Origin: UBA3305 sp002373555
GTDB taxonomy: Bacteria; Bacillota; Clostridia; Lachnospirales; Lachnospiraceae
Reading direction: 5' to 3'
DNA length: 64,000 bases
Assembly: GCA_946612455.1 (NCBI GenBank)
Contig: CAMOER010000005.1
Location: 1 to 64,000 of the forward strand
The notes beneath the pieces are model-generated. The model saw nothing but the letters and a program-made list of their open reading frames with translations, was not told the DNA's origin and ran no database searches. The position numbers and the translations under genes were made by a program. Each line of letters begins with the position of its first letter. Within the stretch, counting starts at the first letter, position 1. Positions 1 through 8,502 of the stretch are shown here, in pieces.

Positions 1-55
1 ACGAAATATAAAAACTAGCAGAAAAGTTCTTGACTTTTGTTAGCAGGTTTTTGTG

Positions 56-131
56 TAACCCGCGGGGACAGGCACCGCGGGTTATTTTCGTTATGCGGAT
101 GGATAACCCACGGTGCCTGTCCCCGTGGGTC
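56..131. repeat. REP-like palindromic repeat, copy 1
   Basis: Two oppositely oriented units lie head to head. Each unit is itself a hairpin: AACCCGCGG pairs with CCGCGGGTT around a GGACAGGCA loop (57-83), and AACCCACGG pairs with CCGTGGGT around a TGCCTGTCC-containing loop (105-130). The element sits just past the 3' end of the minus-strand purine permease gene. The same GGGACAGG core recurs at 7093-7165, 15157-15215 and 63544-63597. It may also act as a terminator-like hairpin for the permease gene, but no clear T-run follows it on the minus strand. Confidence 0.8.
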
Positions 132-139
132 ATGTGTTC

Positions 140-1564
140 TTACGCTACCAGGAAGAACTTGATCAGGAAGAGCGCGGAAATGATGTAGGTAACAGCAGAT
201 ACTTCCTTTGCCTTTCCGTTGAATACAGCGAGTACGGTATAGGAGATCAGTCCGATACCGATCGCATGTCCGATGGAACCGGAGATCGGCATCGCGATCA
301 TCATCAGTCCGACGGGAACAAGCTGTTCCATATCGCCGAAGTCCACGTTCTTCAGGCCGGCAGCCATGATGATGCCGACATAGATCAGTGCGGACGAAGT
401 CGCAGCAGCCGGGATCAGCGCGGCGATCGGGGAAATGAACATGCAGGCCAGGAAAAGAACACCGGTGGTGAGCGCCGTCAGGCCGGTGCGTCCGCCTGCT
501 TCCACGCCGGAAGCGGATTCGATAAAGGTCGTGACCGTAGAAGTTCCGGTCAGGGAACCGGCGACGGTACCGATCGCATCGGAGAGCAGCGCTTCCTTCA
601 TCTGCGGCATATTTCCGTCCTTATCCAGCATGCCTGCACGGGAAGCGGTTCCCACGAGGGTTCCGATCGTATCGAACATATCGATCATGCAGAATGTGAT
701 GATCAGTGTGATGACGGTGAACCAGCCTACCTGGGCAAAGCCGGCAAAGTTGAGCTTGAACAGCGTCGTATTCGCCATATCCGCAAAAGGCGGCATCCAG
801 TTGGCGGTCGCGAGTGGTGCGAAAGGATTCGTGTGCAGGAAGACGGCTTCGCAGATCCAGTACAGGATCGAAGCGATCAGCATGCCGAGCAGCACGGCGC
901 CCTTGAAGCCGCGGCGTGCCAGAACGACGATCACGAACAGTCCGACGAACATGGTGACGACGGTGATGACCATGGGCGTATATCCTTCACCCATCGTTGT
1001 TGCAGCAAGCTTCGGTGTAAGTGCGCCGAAGAAATCACGCATCGCATAGAAGGGGCCGCCGGTCGAGGAGTAGATGCCTGCATTCGATCCGAGACCGATG
1101 TTCATCAGCATCAGGCCGATGGACGGCGCAATGCCCATACGTACGCCGAGCGGGATCGCTTCGACGATCTTCTCGCGGATGTTGAACAGCGACAGCAGAA
1201 CGAATACGATACCTTCCGCGAAGATGATCACGAGCGCTGCCTGGAAGCTTGCAAGATACGTCATGCCGGTGATGGCGACGATGTTGGTGACGACAACGGC
1301 CATAAAGCTGTTCAGGCCCATGCCGGGGGCAAGTGCAAACGGCTTGTTTGCCAGAAATGCCATGCTGAACATACCGATCGCGGAAGCGATGCAGGTCGCC
1401 ATGAACACGCCGTTCCAGAGATCGGCGCCTTCTGCGCCGAAGCCGGTCAGCAGGTTGGGGTTCAGGGCGATGATGTAGGCCATCGTCATAAATGTGGTCA
1501 GACCCGCGATGATCTCCGTGCGGACGTCTGTACCGTTTTCCTTCAGTTTGAACAGTTTCTCCAT
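140..1564 (-). CDS. NCS2-family purine (guanine/hypoxanthine) permease
   Basis: This 474-residue polytopic membrane protein resembles the AzgA/PbuG branch of NCS2 nucleobase transporters, which import guanine, hypoxanthine or adenine with cation symport. The N-terminus has the branch-typical run TEIIAGLTTFMTMAYIIALN, and many hydrophobic segments follow over the whole length. The length fits the family (about 430-480). The ATG at 1564 is preceded by a GAGGG ribosome-binding site. The gene lies about 50 bp downstream of the small carrier-protein gene on the same strand and may be co-transcribed with it, although the functions are unrelated. The exact base specificity cannot be read from sequence alone. 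Confidence 0.9.
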   Translation of the reverse strand: MEKLFKLKENGTDVRTEIIAGLTTFMTMAYIIALNPNLLTGFGAEGADLWNGVFMATCIASAIGMFSMAFLANKPFALAPGMGLNSFMAVVVTNIVAITGMTYLASFQAALVIIFAEGIVFVLLSLFNIREKIVEAIPLGVRMGIAPSIGLMLMNIGLGSNAGIYSSTGGPFYAMRDFFGALTPKLAATTMGEGYTPMVITVVTMFVGLFVIVVLARRGFKGAVLLGMLIASILYWICEAVFLHTNPFAPLATANWMPPFADMANTTLFKLNFAGFAQVGWFTVITLIITFCMIDMFDTIGTLVGTASRAGMLDKDGNMPQMKEALLSDAIGTVAGSLTGTSTVTTFIESASGVEAGGRTGLTALTTGVLFLACMFISPIAALIPAAATSSALIYVGIIMAAGLKNVDFGDMEQLVPVGLMMIAMPISGSIGHAIGIGLISYTVLAVFNGKAKEVSAVTYIISALFLIKFFLVA

Positions 1565-1614
1565 TTTTCCCTCTTTTCGTAGTGCTTATTGCGGACTGCG
1601 TCCGCGTTCTTCGG

Positions 1615-1845
1615 TTACTCTTCCTCCTGGATCTTCTGGATCATTTTCCACATTGCCTTCGCACTGTTGAAGTTCTCCGGAACAAGATACCGCGGACCGA
1701 TCTCGATGCCGAAATTGTCGGATATCTCGGATACCAGGGAAATGATGCTGAAGGAATCCAGGACCTGGCCGTCGATCAGGCGGTCTTCGGTCTCGAAATC
1801 CACATCCGGAGCGATCTCTGTGAGGATCTCCATCAATTCTTCCAT
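1615..1845 (-). CDS. Acyl carrier protein / DltC-like peptidyl carrier
   Basis: This small acidic protein has 76 residues from the ATG at 1845, which is preceded by AGGAG. The frame stays open upstream, but this start has the ribosome-binding site and gives the length typical of carrier proteins. The motif LDSFSIISL (about residue 31) contains the serine that would carry 4'-phosphopantetheine. The acidic helices and the C-terminal VPENFNSA segment resemble the DltC-like carriers that accompany D-alanine ligases in clostridia. A DltA-like ligase (32713), a DltB-like MBOAT protein (56668) and a DltD-like protein (55086) are in this window but far away. A fatty-acid-type or polyketide-type carrier is less likely because no synthase gene is nearby. 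The partner assignment is inference. Confidence 0.8.
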   Translation of the reverse strand: MEELMEILTEIAPDVDFETEDRLIDGQVLDSFSIISLVSEISDNFGIEIGPRYLVPENFNSAKAMWKMIQKIQEEE

Positions 1846-1956
1846 GTCTAATCTCCTATCTGTATCTGTATTGAAAAGCACAGCCTGTACACGGTGCCGG
1901 GTATTGATACCCACCTATCATAACGGAAACGGGGAAGATATGCAAGCCGTTTTGCC

Positions 1957-1985
1957 TTGACTAAAGGAGAGCAAACTGATACAGT
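1957..1985 (+). promoter_or_regulatory. Sigma-A-type promoter for the DUF1015 gene
   Basis: TTGACT (1957-1962), a 17-nt spacer and TACAGT (1980-1985) lie about 85 nt before the ATG at 2071. Confidence 0.55.
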
Positions 1986-2070
1986 ATCTATGATTATGCG
2001 GTCATGCCGGACGGCGCCGCAGATCCGGATCCGAAGCTGTTTCCTATCCGATATTTAAGGGAAGTGCGCT

Positions 2071-3291
2071 ATGGCAGATATAAGACCGATAACCTGTCTT
2101 CGGCCCGAAGTGGAGATGGCAGCCAGAATAGCAACAGGACCACACAGTGAGATCAGCAAGGGAGAGATCCGGGAAAAGATCCTGGAGAATCCGCTTTCTT
2201 ACTCAAGGATCGTGCATCCGAAGTGCCTTTACGGCTCGGTTCCGGATGTTTATGACCGTACTGCGGATATTCTGGAAGCATGGACCGGGAGAGGGATCTT
2301 CCGGCAGGATGACGCTGCCGCTTTTTATATCTACCGTCTGACCAGTTGCGGCCATACCCAGAGCGGGCTGGTGGGACTTACGCCGATCGATGAGATCGTT
2401 TCGGGACGTGTTCACGCTCATGAAAAGGTCAGAGAGAATAAGCTTGCGGATCTGATGCTGCACATCGACAAATGCGGTGCGCAGATCGGCGGGCCGGTCC
2501 TGATGGCCATCCATTCCAATGCATCGTTCCTGCGCTGGATCGCCGAACAGGAGAAGCAGGCGCCGCTGTATCATTTTGTGTCTGAGAACGGTGTTCTGAA
2601 CCAGATCTGGCGGGTGGATGATCCGGCTGCTGTCCGGGAGATCGAAGAGATCATGCGCGGCGCGGGCGATCTGTATATTGCCGACGGTCATCACAGGGTG
2701 ATGGCGTCTGCCGCCATCTGTGAGCGGAACCGGAAGGAGGATCCGTCCTTTTCGGGGGAGGAGCCCTGGAATTATCTGCCCTGTGTGTGCTTTTCCGAGA
2801 ATGAACTGCAGATCCTGCCGTTCGCCAGGGTCGTGGAAGGATATCGCGACAGGTCGCTTCAGGAACTGCTTCGCCAGCTCTCGGAAAGTTTCATGGTCGA
2901 AGAATGTGCGTATGGCGCCGATCCGCGCGGGAAGGGAGAATTTATCCTGGCTTCCTGCGGGCAATGCTTCCGGCTTATATTAAAGGAAGAACTTCGTCCG
3001 GCGGATGCCCGGGCATCACTGGATGTTTCTGTGCTGCAGGACTTCGTGCTGGAACCGCTTTTCGGGATCCGTGATCCCAAGACTGATCCCAGGATGGAAT
3101 TCATCGGCGGCATGAAATATAAGGAACAGCTGCTTTCCGTCTGCAGAGCGGATGACGTGGCCGGGTTCCTGCCGTATCATACCACCATGGACGAGCTTTT
3201 CGCGGTCGCCGATGCCGGGGAGACCATGCCTCCGAAATCCACGTGGTTCGAGCCCAAGCTCTGCAACGGGCTGTTCATCTACAGACTTTAA
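2071..3291 (+). CDS. DUF1015 family protein
   Basis: This soluble protein of 406 residues carries the hallmark DUF1015 motif ADGHHRVMAS (about residue 204), with other family features such as the N-terminal RP...V and a C-terminal region ending in a lysine- and proline-containing segment (PPKSTWFEPK). The family is widespread in Firmicutes and some archaea and is often annotated as HTH-domain-like or kinase-associated, but its function is not established, so no reaction is assigned. An AAGGGAAG ribosome-binding site precedes the ATG. The SpoVB-like gene follows after about 46 bp; between them is a short perfect hairpin (GCCCGG-TTTT-CCGGGC at 3309-3324) without a T-run. Confidence 0.85.
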   Translation: MADIRPITCLRPEVEMAARIATGPHSEISKGEIREKILENPLSYSRIVHPKCLYGSVPDVYDRTADILEAWTGRGIFRQDDAAAFYIYRLTSCGHTQSGLVGLTPIDEIVSGRVHAHEKVRENKLADLMLHIDKCGAQIGGPVLMAIHSNASFLRWIAEQEKQAPLYHFVSENGVLNQIWRVDDPAAVREIEEIMRGAGDLYIADGHHRVMASAAICERNRKEDPSFSGEEPWNYLPCVCFSENELQILPFARVVEGYRDRSLQELLRQLSESFMVEECAYGADPRGKGEFILASCGQCFRLILKEELRPADARASLDVSVLQDFVLEPLFGIRDPKTDPRMEFIGGMKYKEQLLSVCRADDVAGFLPYHTTMDELFAVADAGETMPPKSTWFEPKLCNGLFIYRL

Positions 3292-3337
3292 AAGAACAGG
3301 AATGAAATGCCCGGTTTTCCGGGCTTTGGAGTATCAA

Positions 3338-4966
3338 ATGGGAAACAGAAAAAGAAGCGAAAGCTTCATCGTACAGGCCGGCATTCTTGCCGGCGCGGGA
3401 ATTATTGTACGAATTATCGGGATCCTTTACAGAAGCCCTCTGACCAGTATTATCGGAGATGAGGGAAACGGATATTACGGAACGGCCTACAATATCTATA
3501 CGATCATCCTTCTTCTGGCTTCGTACAGTATTCCGTCCGCTATTTCCAAAGTGATCGCACAGCGTCTGGCGCTTAATGAATACAGGAATGCACACCGTAT
3601 TTTTCAGTGTGCGTTTATTTATGTTATCGTGGTCGGCGGTCTGGCCAGTATACTGACCTGGATCTTTGCGCCGGTGCTGGTCGACGAAAATGCCGTTTCC
3701 GTGCTTCGGATCTTTACCCCGACGATCTTTTTCTCGGGCATTCTTGGCGTGTTCAGAGGCTATTACCAGGCGCACGGGAGCATGGTGCAGACTTCGATCT
3801 CCCAGATCCTGGAGCAGATCCTCAATGCCGTGATCAGTATTTTCGCAGCCTGGCTGATGGTGAGCGGCGCGGCCGGCGGGAGCGACAGAGCGATCCGGGG
3901 CGCCATGGGATCCGCTGTCGGAACAGGGGTCGGCGTCATCACGGCGCTGCTTTTCATGTTCATCATTTACCGTTCCAACAGGAGATTCTTTATCAGGCGC
4001 CAGGCAAAGGATCATACGGCGGACGTCCTCAGCAAGTCTGAGATATTCCGAATGATCTTCCTTGTCGTCACGCCTTTTATCATGAGCACGTTCGTCTATA
4101 ACTGCAGCACGCCCATCAACCAGACGATCTATATCAATGTCATGAAGCTGGTCAAGGGGCTGAATTCGGCAGAGGCAGCAACGCTTTACGGTATTTATTC
4201 CGGCAAGACGCTTGTTATCCTGAATATCCCCATTGCCATTTCCGCTGCGGTATCGGCCGCCGTTATCCCGACGGTCTCTGCCGCATTTGCCAGAAAGAAC
4301 ATGGAGGATACGAAACAGAAGGTCTCTCTGGCGATCCAGACGACCATGCTCATTGCCATTCCCGCTGCCGTGGGGCTCGGCGTCCTGGCAAGACCGGTGA
4401 CGCAGCTGCTGTTCCCGCAGCCGGAATCGCTGGATATGGCCGCTTCGCTTCTCCGGGCACTCAGTGTGACCGTCGTGTTTTACTCGCTTTCCACGCTGAC
4501 CAATGCGGTGCTGCAGGGCGTCGGACTGGTGAACCGTCCGGTCATTCACGCAGTGATCGCACTGGCTGCGCAGACTGCGGCGCTGGTGCCGCTGCTGCTG
4601 ATGACGGAACTGAATCTGTACAGCATGGTTTTGGCCACTGTCATCTATACATTTATTATGTGTCTGCTGAATCAGATCTCCATCTCGAGGGCGATCGGAT
4701 ACAGCCAGGAGATCATGCGGACGTTCGTACTGCCGGGCGTCTCCGCGATGATCATGGGGATCGTCAGCTGGGCTGTCTACAGCATGCTGTACGGACTGTT
4801 TGAAAGCAATGTCATCTCTCTGGCCGCTGCCATCGTTATGGCGGTGATCGTGTATTTTGCTCTGCTGCTCGGTACGGGCGCCGTGGATGCAGAGACGCTG
4901 GATCAGATGCCCGGCGGCGGAAGAATAGCATCGATCGCAAGAAAGATGCGTTTGCTGAGAGAATAA
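3338..4966 (+). CDS. SpoVB/MurJ-like oligosaccharide flippase
   Basis: This 542-residue membrane protein belongs to the MOP (MATE/polysaccharide transport) superfamily and is closest in style to stage V sporulation protein B and clostridial polysaccharide flippases. It has about 14 hydrophobic segments, the N-terminal SFIVQAGILAGAGIIVRIIG segment typical of SpoVB-like proteins, and a glycine-rich region in the middle. An open frame extends upstream to 3152, but it overlaps the end of the DUF1015 gene; the ATG at 3338 is preceded by TTGGAG. Such proteins flip lipid-linked precursors across the membrane, for example lipid II or wall-polymer units. The lipid kinase gene follows after 16 bp, suggesting one operon. 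The specific substrate is unknown. Confidence 0.85.
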   Translation: MGNRKRSESFIVQAGILAGAGIIVRIIGILYRSPLTSIIGDEGNGYYGTAYNIYTIILLLASYSIPSAISKVIAQRLALNEYRNAHRIFQCAFIYVIVVGGLASILTWIFAPVLVDENAVSVLRIFTPTIFFSGILGVFRGYYQAHGSMVQTSISQILEQILNAVISIFAAWLMVSGAAGGSDRAIRGAMGSAVGTGVGVITALLFMFIIYRSNRRFFIRRQAKDHTADVLSKSEIFRMIFLVVTPFIMSTFVYNCSTPINQTIYINVMKLVKGLNSAEAATLYGIYSGKTLVILNIPIAISAAVSAAVIPTVSAAFARKNMEDTKQKVSLAIQTTMLIAIPAAVGLGVLARPVTQLLFPQPESLDMAASLLRALSVTVVFYSLSTLTNAVLQGVGLVNRPVIHAVIALAAQTAALVPLLLMTELNLYSMVLATVIYTFIMCLLNQISISRAIGYSQEIMRTFVLPGVSAMIMGIVSWAVYSMLYGLFESNVISLAAAIVMAVIVYFALLLGTGAVDAETLDQMPGGGRIASIARKMRLLRE

Positions 4967-4982
4967 AGGGAGCAATATTATT

Positions 4983-5876
4983 ATGAAAAGAATGCTTGTG
5001 ATCGTAAATCCGAACGCAGGCCGGGGCCAGATCAAGCCCAGGCTCTGCGAGGTACTGGATACATTTACAAAAGCCGGATACTGGACGGAAATCTATATCA
5101 CCCAGAAATCCGGAGAAGCGAAAGTCGTTGCGAAGACCAGGGGCGGCGCCGTGGACAGAGTTGTCTGCTGCGGCGGCGACGGAACGCTCGATGAAGTCGT
5201 GAATGGCCTGATGCTGCTTCCACAGAGCAGGAGGCCGGAGCTCGGTTATATTCCTGCCGGCACGACCAATGATTTCGCACACAGTATGGGCATCCCGGAT
5301 GATCCGCTCGTGGCCGCAGACATTGCTGCACACGGCAAGATCTTTGCGGTGGATATCGGCCAGATCAATGAGGAATATTTTTCCTACACGGTCGGTTTCG
5401 GCGTCTTTACCAATGTTTCCTATTCGACGGATCAGGATCTGAAGAAGCTCCTCGGCCCCCAGGCCTATATCATGGAGGGCGCCAGAGAGCTCCCCAATAT
5501 GAAGGCTCATCATGCGAAGGTCTATATGAACGGAAATGTTTACGAGGGTGATTATCTGCTCGGTATGGTCTCCAATTCCTTCCGCGTCGCGGGTATGACC
5601 GGTCTGTGGGGACAGGATATTGAGATGGATGACGGCCTGTTCGAAGTGAATCTTTTAAGCCAGCCGAAGGATATTCCGGGCTGGGGAGATCTGGCAGCTT
5701 CGTTTCTGCTGACGCATGATAATTCGGATTATATTACCAGAGTGAAGACCTCGGACGTGAAGTTTGAACTGGAGGAAGCGCTGGAATGGGTGCAGGACGG
5801 TGAATTCGGCGGGAAAATGGCCGATGTCAGGATCCGTGTGCTGCCGCATGCGCTGCGGATCGTAAGATCCTATTGA
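4983..5876 (+). CDS. Diacylglycerol kinase family lipid kinase (YegS/DgkB-like)
   Basis: This 297-residue protein has a full DAGK catalytic domain. The nucleotide-binding motif GGDGTLDEVVNGL is near residue 62, followed by the family motif GYIPAGTTNDFAHS near residue 84 and a C-terminal beta-sandwich-like half ending EWVQDGEFGG. DgkB-type enzymes phosphorylate diacylglycerol and return it to phospholipid synthesis. This matters in Gram-positives that use phosphatidylglycerol as a donor for lipoteichoic acid, and the window contains LtaS-like enzymes. Other YegS-family lipid substrates remain possible. The stop codon overlaps the -35 box of the rpoD promoter. Confidence 0.88.
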   Translation: MKRMLVIVNPNAGRGQIKPRLCEVLDTFTKAGYWTEIYITQKSGEAKVVAKTRGGAVDRVVCCGGDGTLDEVVNGLMLLPQSRRPELGYIPAGTTNDFAHSMGIPDDPLVAADIAAHGKIFAVDIGQINEEYFSYTVGFGVFTNVSYSTDQDLKKLLGPQAYIMEGARELPNMKAHHAKVYMNGNVYEGDYLLGMVSNSFRVAGMTGLWGQDIEMDDGLFEVNLLSQPKDIPGWGDLAASFLLTHDNSDYITRVKTSDVKFELEEALEWVQDGEFGGKMADVRIRVLPHALRIVRSY

Positions 5877-5902
5877 CAACGGGTGTATAATAATGTTAAA
5901 AT
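5873..5902 (+). promoter_or_regulatory. Promoter for rpoD
   Basis: TTGACA at 5873-5878 overlaps the TGA of the preceding lipid kinase gene. TAAAAT at 5897-5902 is 18 nt away (TTAAAA at 17 nt is the alternative). The start codon is about 60 nt downstream. Confidence 0.6.
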
Positions 5903-5961
5903 AGATGACCAAGTTCGATCAGAACCCTTTTGTCAAAGGTGTTTGAAGAAAGGATGGGACC

Positions 5962-7089
5962 GTGGATAAAGAACATTTTATGCATCAGATGGACAGCCTT
6001 GTGGAGCTCGGAAAATCCAGGAACAATACGCTGGATATCAATGAGATCAACGATTTCTTCAAGGATGAAAAACTGGACACGGAACAGCTGGAAACGGTAT
6101 ATTCCTATCTCGAAGGCAAGAACATCGACGTTCTCCGCGTAATGACCGATGAACCCTCCGCTGTAGAGGAGATTGTGCTGGGAGAAGATGACGATGAATT
6201 CCGCCCCGATGATGAGGAGGAAGAAGAGATCGATCTGGATGCCATTGATCTTCTGGACGGCATTGGGACAGAGGATCCTGTCCGCATGTATTTAAAGGAG
6301 ATCGGAACCGTTCCGCTGCTGACGGCGGAAGAGGAAGTCGAACTCGCAAGGCGCAAGGCAGAGGGAGACGTACGGGCGAAGGAGCGGCTGATCGAGGCCA
6401 ACCTCCGTCTCGTGGTCAGCATCGCGAAGCGGTACACCGGCCGCGGCATGAGCTTCCTGGATCTTGTCCAGGAGGGAAATCTCGGACTGATCAAGGGCGT
6501 GGAAAAATTCGATTACACGAAGGGCTACAAGCTCTCGACTTATGCCACCTGGTGGATCAGACAGTCCGTTACCAGAGCGCTGGCGGATCAGGCACGTACC
6601 ATCCGTGTTCCGGTGCATATGGTAGAGACCATTAACAAGATGAGCAAGATGCAGCGAAAGCTGACGCTGGAGCTCGGCTACGAGCCTTCCACCGCGGAGC
6701 TTGCGGAAGCGCTTGAGATGACGGAAGAGAAGGTCATGGAGATCATGCAGATCGCCAGAGAGCCTGCATCGCTCGAGACGCCGATCGGCGAAGAGGATGA
6801 TTCCAATCTGGGCGATTTCGTTGCGGACAACAATGCCGTAACACCGGAAGGAAATGTGGAATCCGTCATGCTGCGTGAGCATATCGATATCCTGCTGAAC
6901 GATCTGAAGGACAGAGAGAAGCAGGTGGTGATCCTCCGCTTCGGCTTGGAAGACGGACATCCCAGAACGCTTGAGGAAGTCGGCAAGGAATTCAATGTTA
7001 CGCGTGAGCGTATCCGCCAGATCGAGGCGAAAGCACTCCGAAAATTAAGAAATCCCGTGCGCAGCAAGCGCATCCGGGACTTTCTGTAA
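5962..7089 (+). CDS. rpoD: RNA polymerase primary sigma factor (SigA/RpoD)
   Basis: The 375-residue protein has all main sigma-70 regions. There is an acidic region 1.1-like N-terminus, region 1.2 (DPVRMYLKEIGTVPLL, about residue 96), region 2 (LRLVVSIAKRYTGRG, then YATWWIRQSVTRAL), region 3, and region 4.2 (EEVGKEFNVTRERIRQIEAK) at the end. It starts with GTG, preceded by an AGGATG-type site. The length matches Bacillus SigA (about 370) rather than the longer proteobacterial RpoD. In most Bacillota rpoD follows dnaG; here a lipid kinase gene lies upstream and no primase gene is in the window. It directs transcription from TTGACA/TATAAT promoters, which are frequent here. Confidence 0.97.
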   Translation: MDKEHFMHQMDSLVELGKSRNNTLDINEINDFFKDEKLDTEQLETVYSYLEGKNIDVLRVMTDEPSAVEEIVLGEDDDEFRPDDEEEEEIDLDAIDLLDGIGTEDPVRMYLKEIGTVPLLTAEEEVELARRKAEGDVRAKERLIEANLRLVVSIAKRYTGRGMSFLDLVQEGNLGLIKGVEKFDYTKGYKLSTYATWWIRQSVTRALADQARTIRVPVHMVETINKMSKMQRKLTLELGYEPSTAELAEALEMTEEKVMEIMQIAREPASLETPIGEEDDSNLGDFVADNNAVTPEGNVESVMLREHIDILLNDLKDREKQVVILRFGLEDGHPRTLEEVGKEFNVTRERIRQIEAKALRKLRNPVRSKRIRDFL

Positions 7090-7092
7090 AGA

Positions 7093-7165
7093 GCCCATGG
7101 GGACAGGTCCCGTGGGTTATGAATAGGATGTACGGCGGTAACCCGCGGGACCTGTCCCCATGGGC
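7093..7165. repeat. REP-like palindromic repeat, copy 2
   Basis: The arms (about 28 nt, one mismatch) begin GCCCATGGGGACAGGTCCC at 7093 and end with its reverse complement at 7165. The element fills the gap between the convergent rpoD and YigZ-family genes, so it could end transcription from both sides as a hairpin. Confidence 0.85.
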
Positions 7166-7168
7166 TGC

Positions 7169-7819
7169 CTACAGGATGATAAACTCCTTATCCAGCACGG
7201 CAAAATCAAATTCACCAAGATCCGTACAGACCGCCCTTCCGGCGGTCTTTTCCGTTATTTCGGAAAGAAACGCATCCGCTTCCCCGGCCGGGACCAGATA
7301 CGTGATCTTTGCATTCTCCGCGTACTGGCTGGATACCGGATCATAGCCGCGGCTGCCGGCGATGTACTGCAGTCTGCCGACATCGTTGTAATCACAGGTG
7401 ATCGCCAGCTTCTTCCCGTGGATCCGGTCGAGCAGCAGGCTCGCATCAAGACCTTCCTTTGCGGCTTTCCCGTAGGCACGCACAAGCCCGCCGGTGCCAA
7501 GAAGCACGCCGCCGAAATATCTCGTGACAACGACGCAGGCATTCCGTACGCCGGAGCTGATCAGCACATCCAGGATCGGCCGGCCGGCCGTGCCGGAGGG
7601 CTCCCCATCGTCATTTGCCCGGCTGATCTCATTCCGCTCGCCGAGCACGAATGCCATGCAGTGGTGTCCCGCATCCCAGTATTTTTTCCGGATCTGCTCG
7701 TGAAATGCGGCGGCATCCGCTTCGCTTCCGATCGCGGAAACGCTGGCAATAAAGCGGGATTTTTTCTCGGTGATCTCGCCCTCGCCGCCTTCATAAACAA
7801 ATTTCGTATATTCTCCCAA
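7169..7819 (-). CDS. YigZ/IMPACT family protein (UPF0029)
   Basis: This 216-residue protein shows the two family signatures, DDGEPSGTAGRPIL near residue 70 and VTRYFGGVLLGTGGLVRAY near residue 100. The N-terminal UPF0029 domain is followed by the smaller C-terminal domain, so the protein is full length. Eukaryotic IMPACT regulates Gcn2; the bacterial role is not settled, with suggested links to translation or proline peptide handling. It stands alone on the minus strand, convergent with rpoD. Confidence 0.92.
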   Translation of the reverse strand: MGEYTKFVYEGGEGEITEKKSRFIASVSAIGSEADAAAFHEQIRKKYWDAGHHCMAFVLGERNEISRANDDGEPSGTAGRPILDVLISSGVRNACVVVTRYFGGVLLGTGGLVRAYGKAAKEGLDASLLLDRIHGKKLAITCDYNDVGRLQYIAGSRGYDPVSSQYAENAKITYLVPAGEADAFLSEITEKTAGRAVCTDLGEFDFAVLDKEFIIL

Positions 7820-7901
7820 AATGACCTCCGAAGAAACAATCAGATGGTATCATTATATGCTTTCCCCGCGGAAAAGGCAATCTGCGGGAGCCGGACCGGG
7901 C

Positions 7902-7933
7902 AAACAAAAAAAGAACTGCGCGAAGACAGTTCT
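7902..7933 (-). terminator. Intrinsic terminator of the cold-shock gene
   Basis: Read on the minus strand, AGAACTG pairs with CAGTTCT around a 8-nt loop and is followed by TTTTTTTG. It lies about 45 nt past the cold-shock stop codon. Confidence 0.85.
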
Positions 7934-7976
7934 CTTTGGTGACCGGCGGACCAATGGCTGCCGGAGCCCAGGCTTA

Positions 7977-8174
7977 TTACAGCTTGGTGACGTTGGTTGC
8001 CTGCGGTCCTTTGGTGCCTTCTATGACATCAAACTCTACCTCTGCGCCTTCATCGAGGGACTTGAAGCCCTCCATGTTCAGGCCGGTGTAATGAACGAAT
8101 ACGTCCTTGCCGGATTCGTCAGAGATAAAGCCGTAACCTTTCTGGTTGTTGAACCACTTAACTGTGCCTCTCAT
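7977..8174 (-). CDS. Cold-shock protein, CspA family
   Basis: This 65-residue single cold-shock domain protein contains RNP1 (KGYGFIS, about residue 13) and RNP2 (VFVHY, about residue 26), which bind single-stranded nucleic acid. The N-terminus RGTVKWFNNQKG is typical. A GGGAGG ribosome-binding site precedes the ATG, and a promoter and an intrinsic terminator flank it, so it is a single-gene unit. Such proteins act as RNA chaperones during cold or general growth; which CspA paralogue this is cannot be decided. Confidence 0.96.
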   Translation of the reverse strand: MRGTVKWFNNQKGYGFISDESGKDVFVHYTGLNMEGFKSLDEGAEVEFDVIEGTKGPQATNVTKL

Positions 8175-8225
8175 CTGTTACCTCCCGATAAACTTGAATA
8201 CACCGAACATGCGGTGATTAACGAT

Positions 8226-8254
8226 ACAATATCATAAAGAAATGGTAAAGTCAA
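8226..8254 (-). promoter_or_regulatory. Promoter of the cold-shock gene
   Basis: On the minus strand, TTGACT (8254-8249), a 17-nt spacer and TATTGT (8231-8226) lie about 50 nt upstream of the start codon. The 5' leader is about 45 nt, shorter than the long leaders known from E. coli cspA. Confidence 0.6.
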
Positions 8255-8502
8255 ATAAAATCGCAAAGATTCATGCAACTAATTTGATGACCGGAAGTAT
8301 TGCAAAAATAGTCTGTTTGCTGTCAAGCACGGCAGTACTTTGAACAGAAACGGACAAATGGTGAACCGTGTGTCTGCTTCGCAGAATGACGGATTCCGGC
8401 CGCCCGGCGGATTCCTGTTAACAGCAGGACGATTTCATGCTACAATAATATGCCTGCAGGCGGGAGAATGCAGGAAAACGCTTTCTGAACGGAGAGACCG
8501 CA
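8255..8502. other. Intergenic region between divergent genes
   Basis: This gap separates the cold-shock promoter from the sce7726-like gene. It contains the short palindrome GCCTGCAGGC and a nearby CCTGC...GCAGG inverted repeat just before the sce7726-like gene. I see no RNA gene or reading frame that I would defend, and no convincing promoter for the plus-strand gene. Confidence 0.4.

Noticed and set aside
113..1582. Long plus-strand open frame over the purine permease gene
   Set aside because: It is a shadow frame, rich in His, Asp and Arg with no recognisable domain, and lacks a ribosome-binding site. The minus-strand permease explains the sequence.
5886..5891. TATAAT as the rpoD -10 box
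   Set aside because: It is only seven bases from the TTGACA, too close for a sigma-70 promoter; TAAAAT at 5897 fits the spacing.
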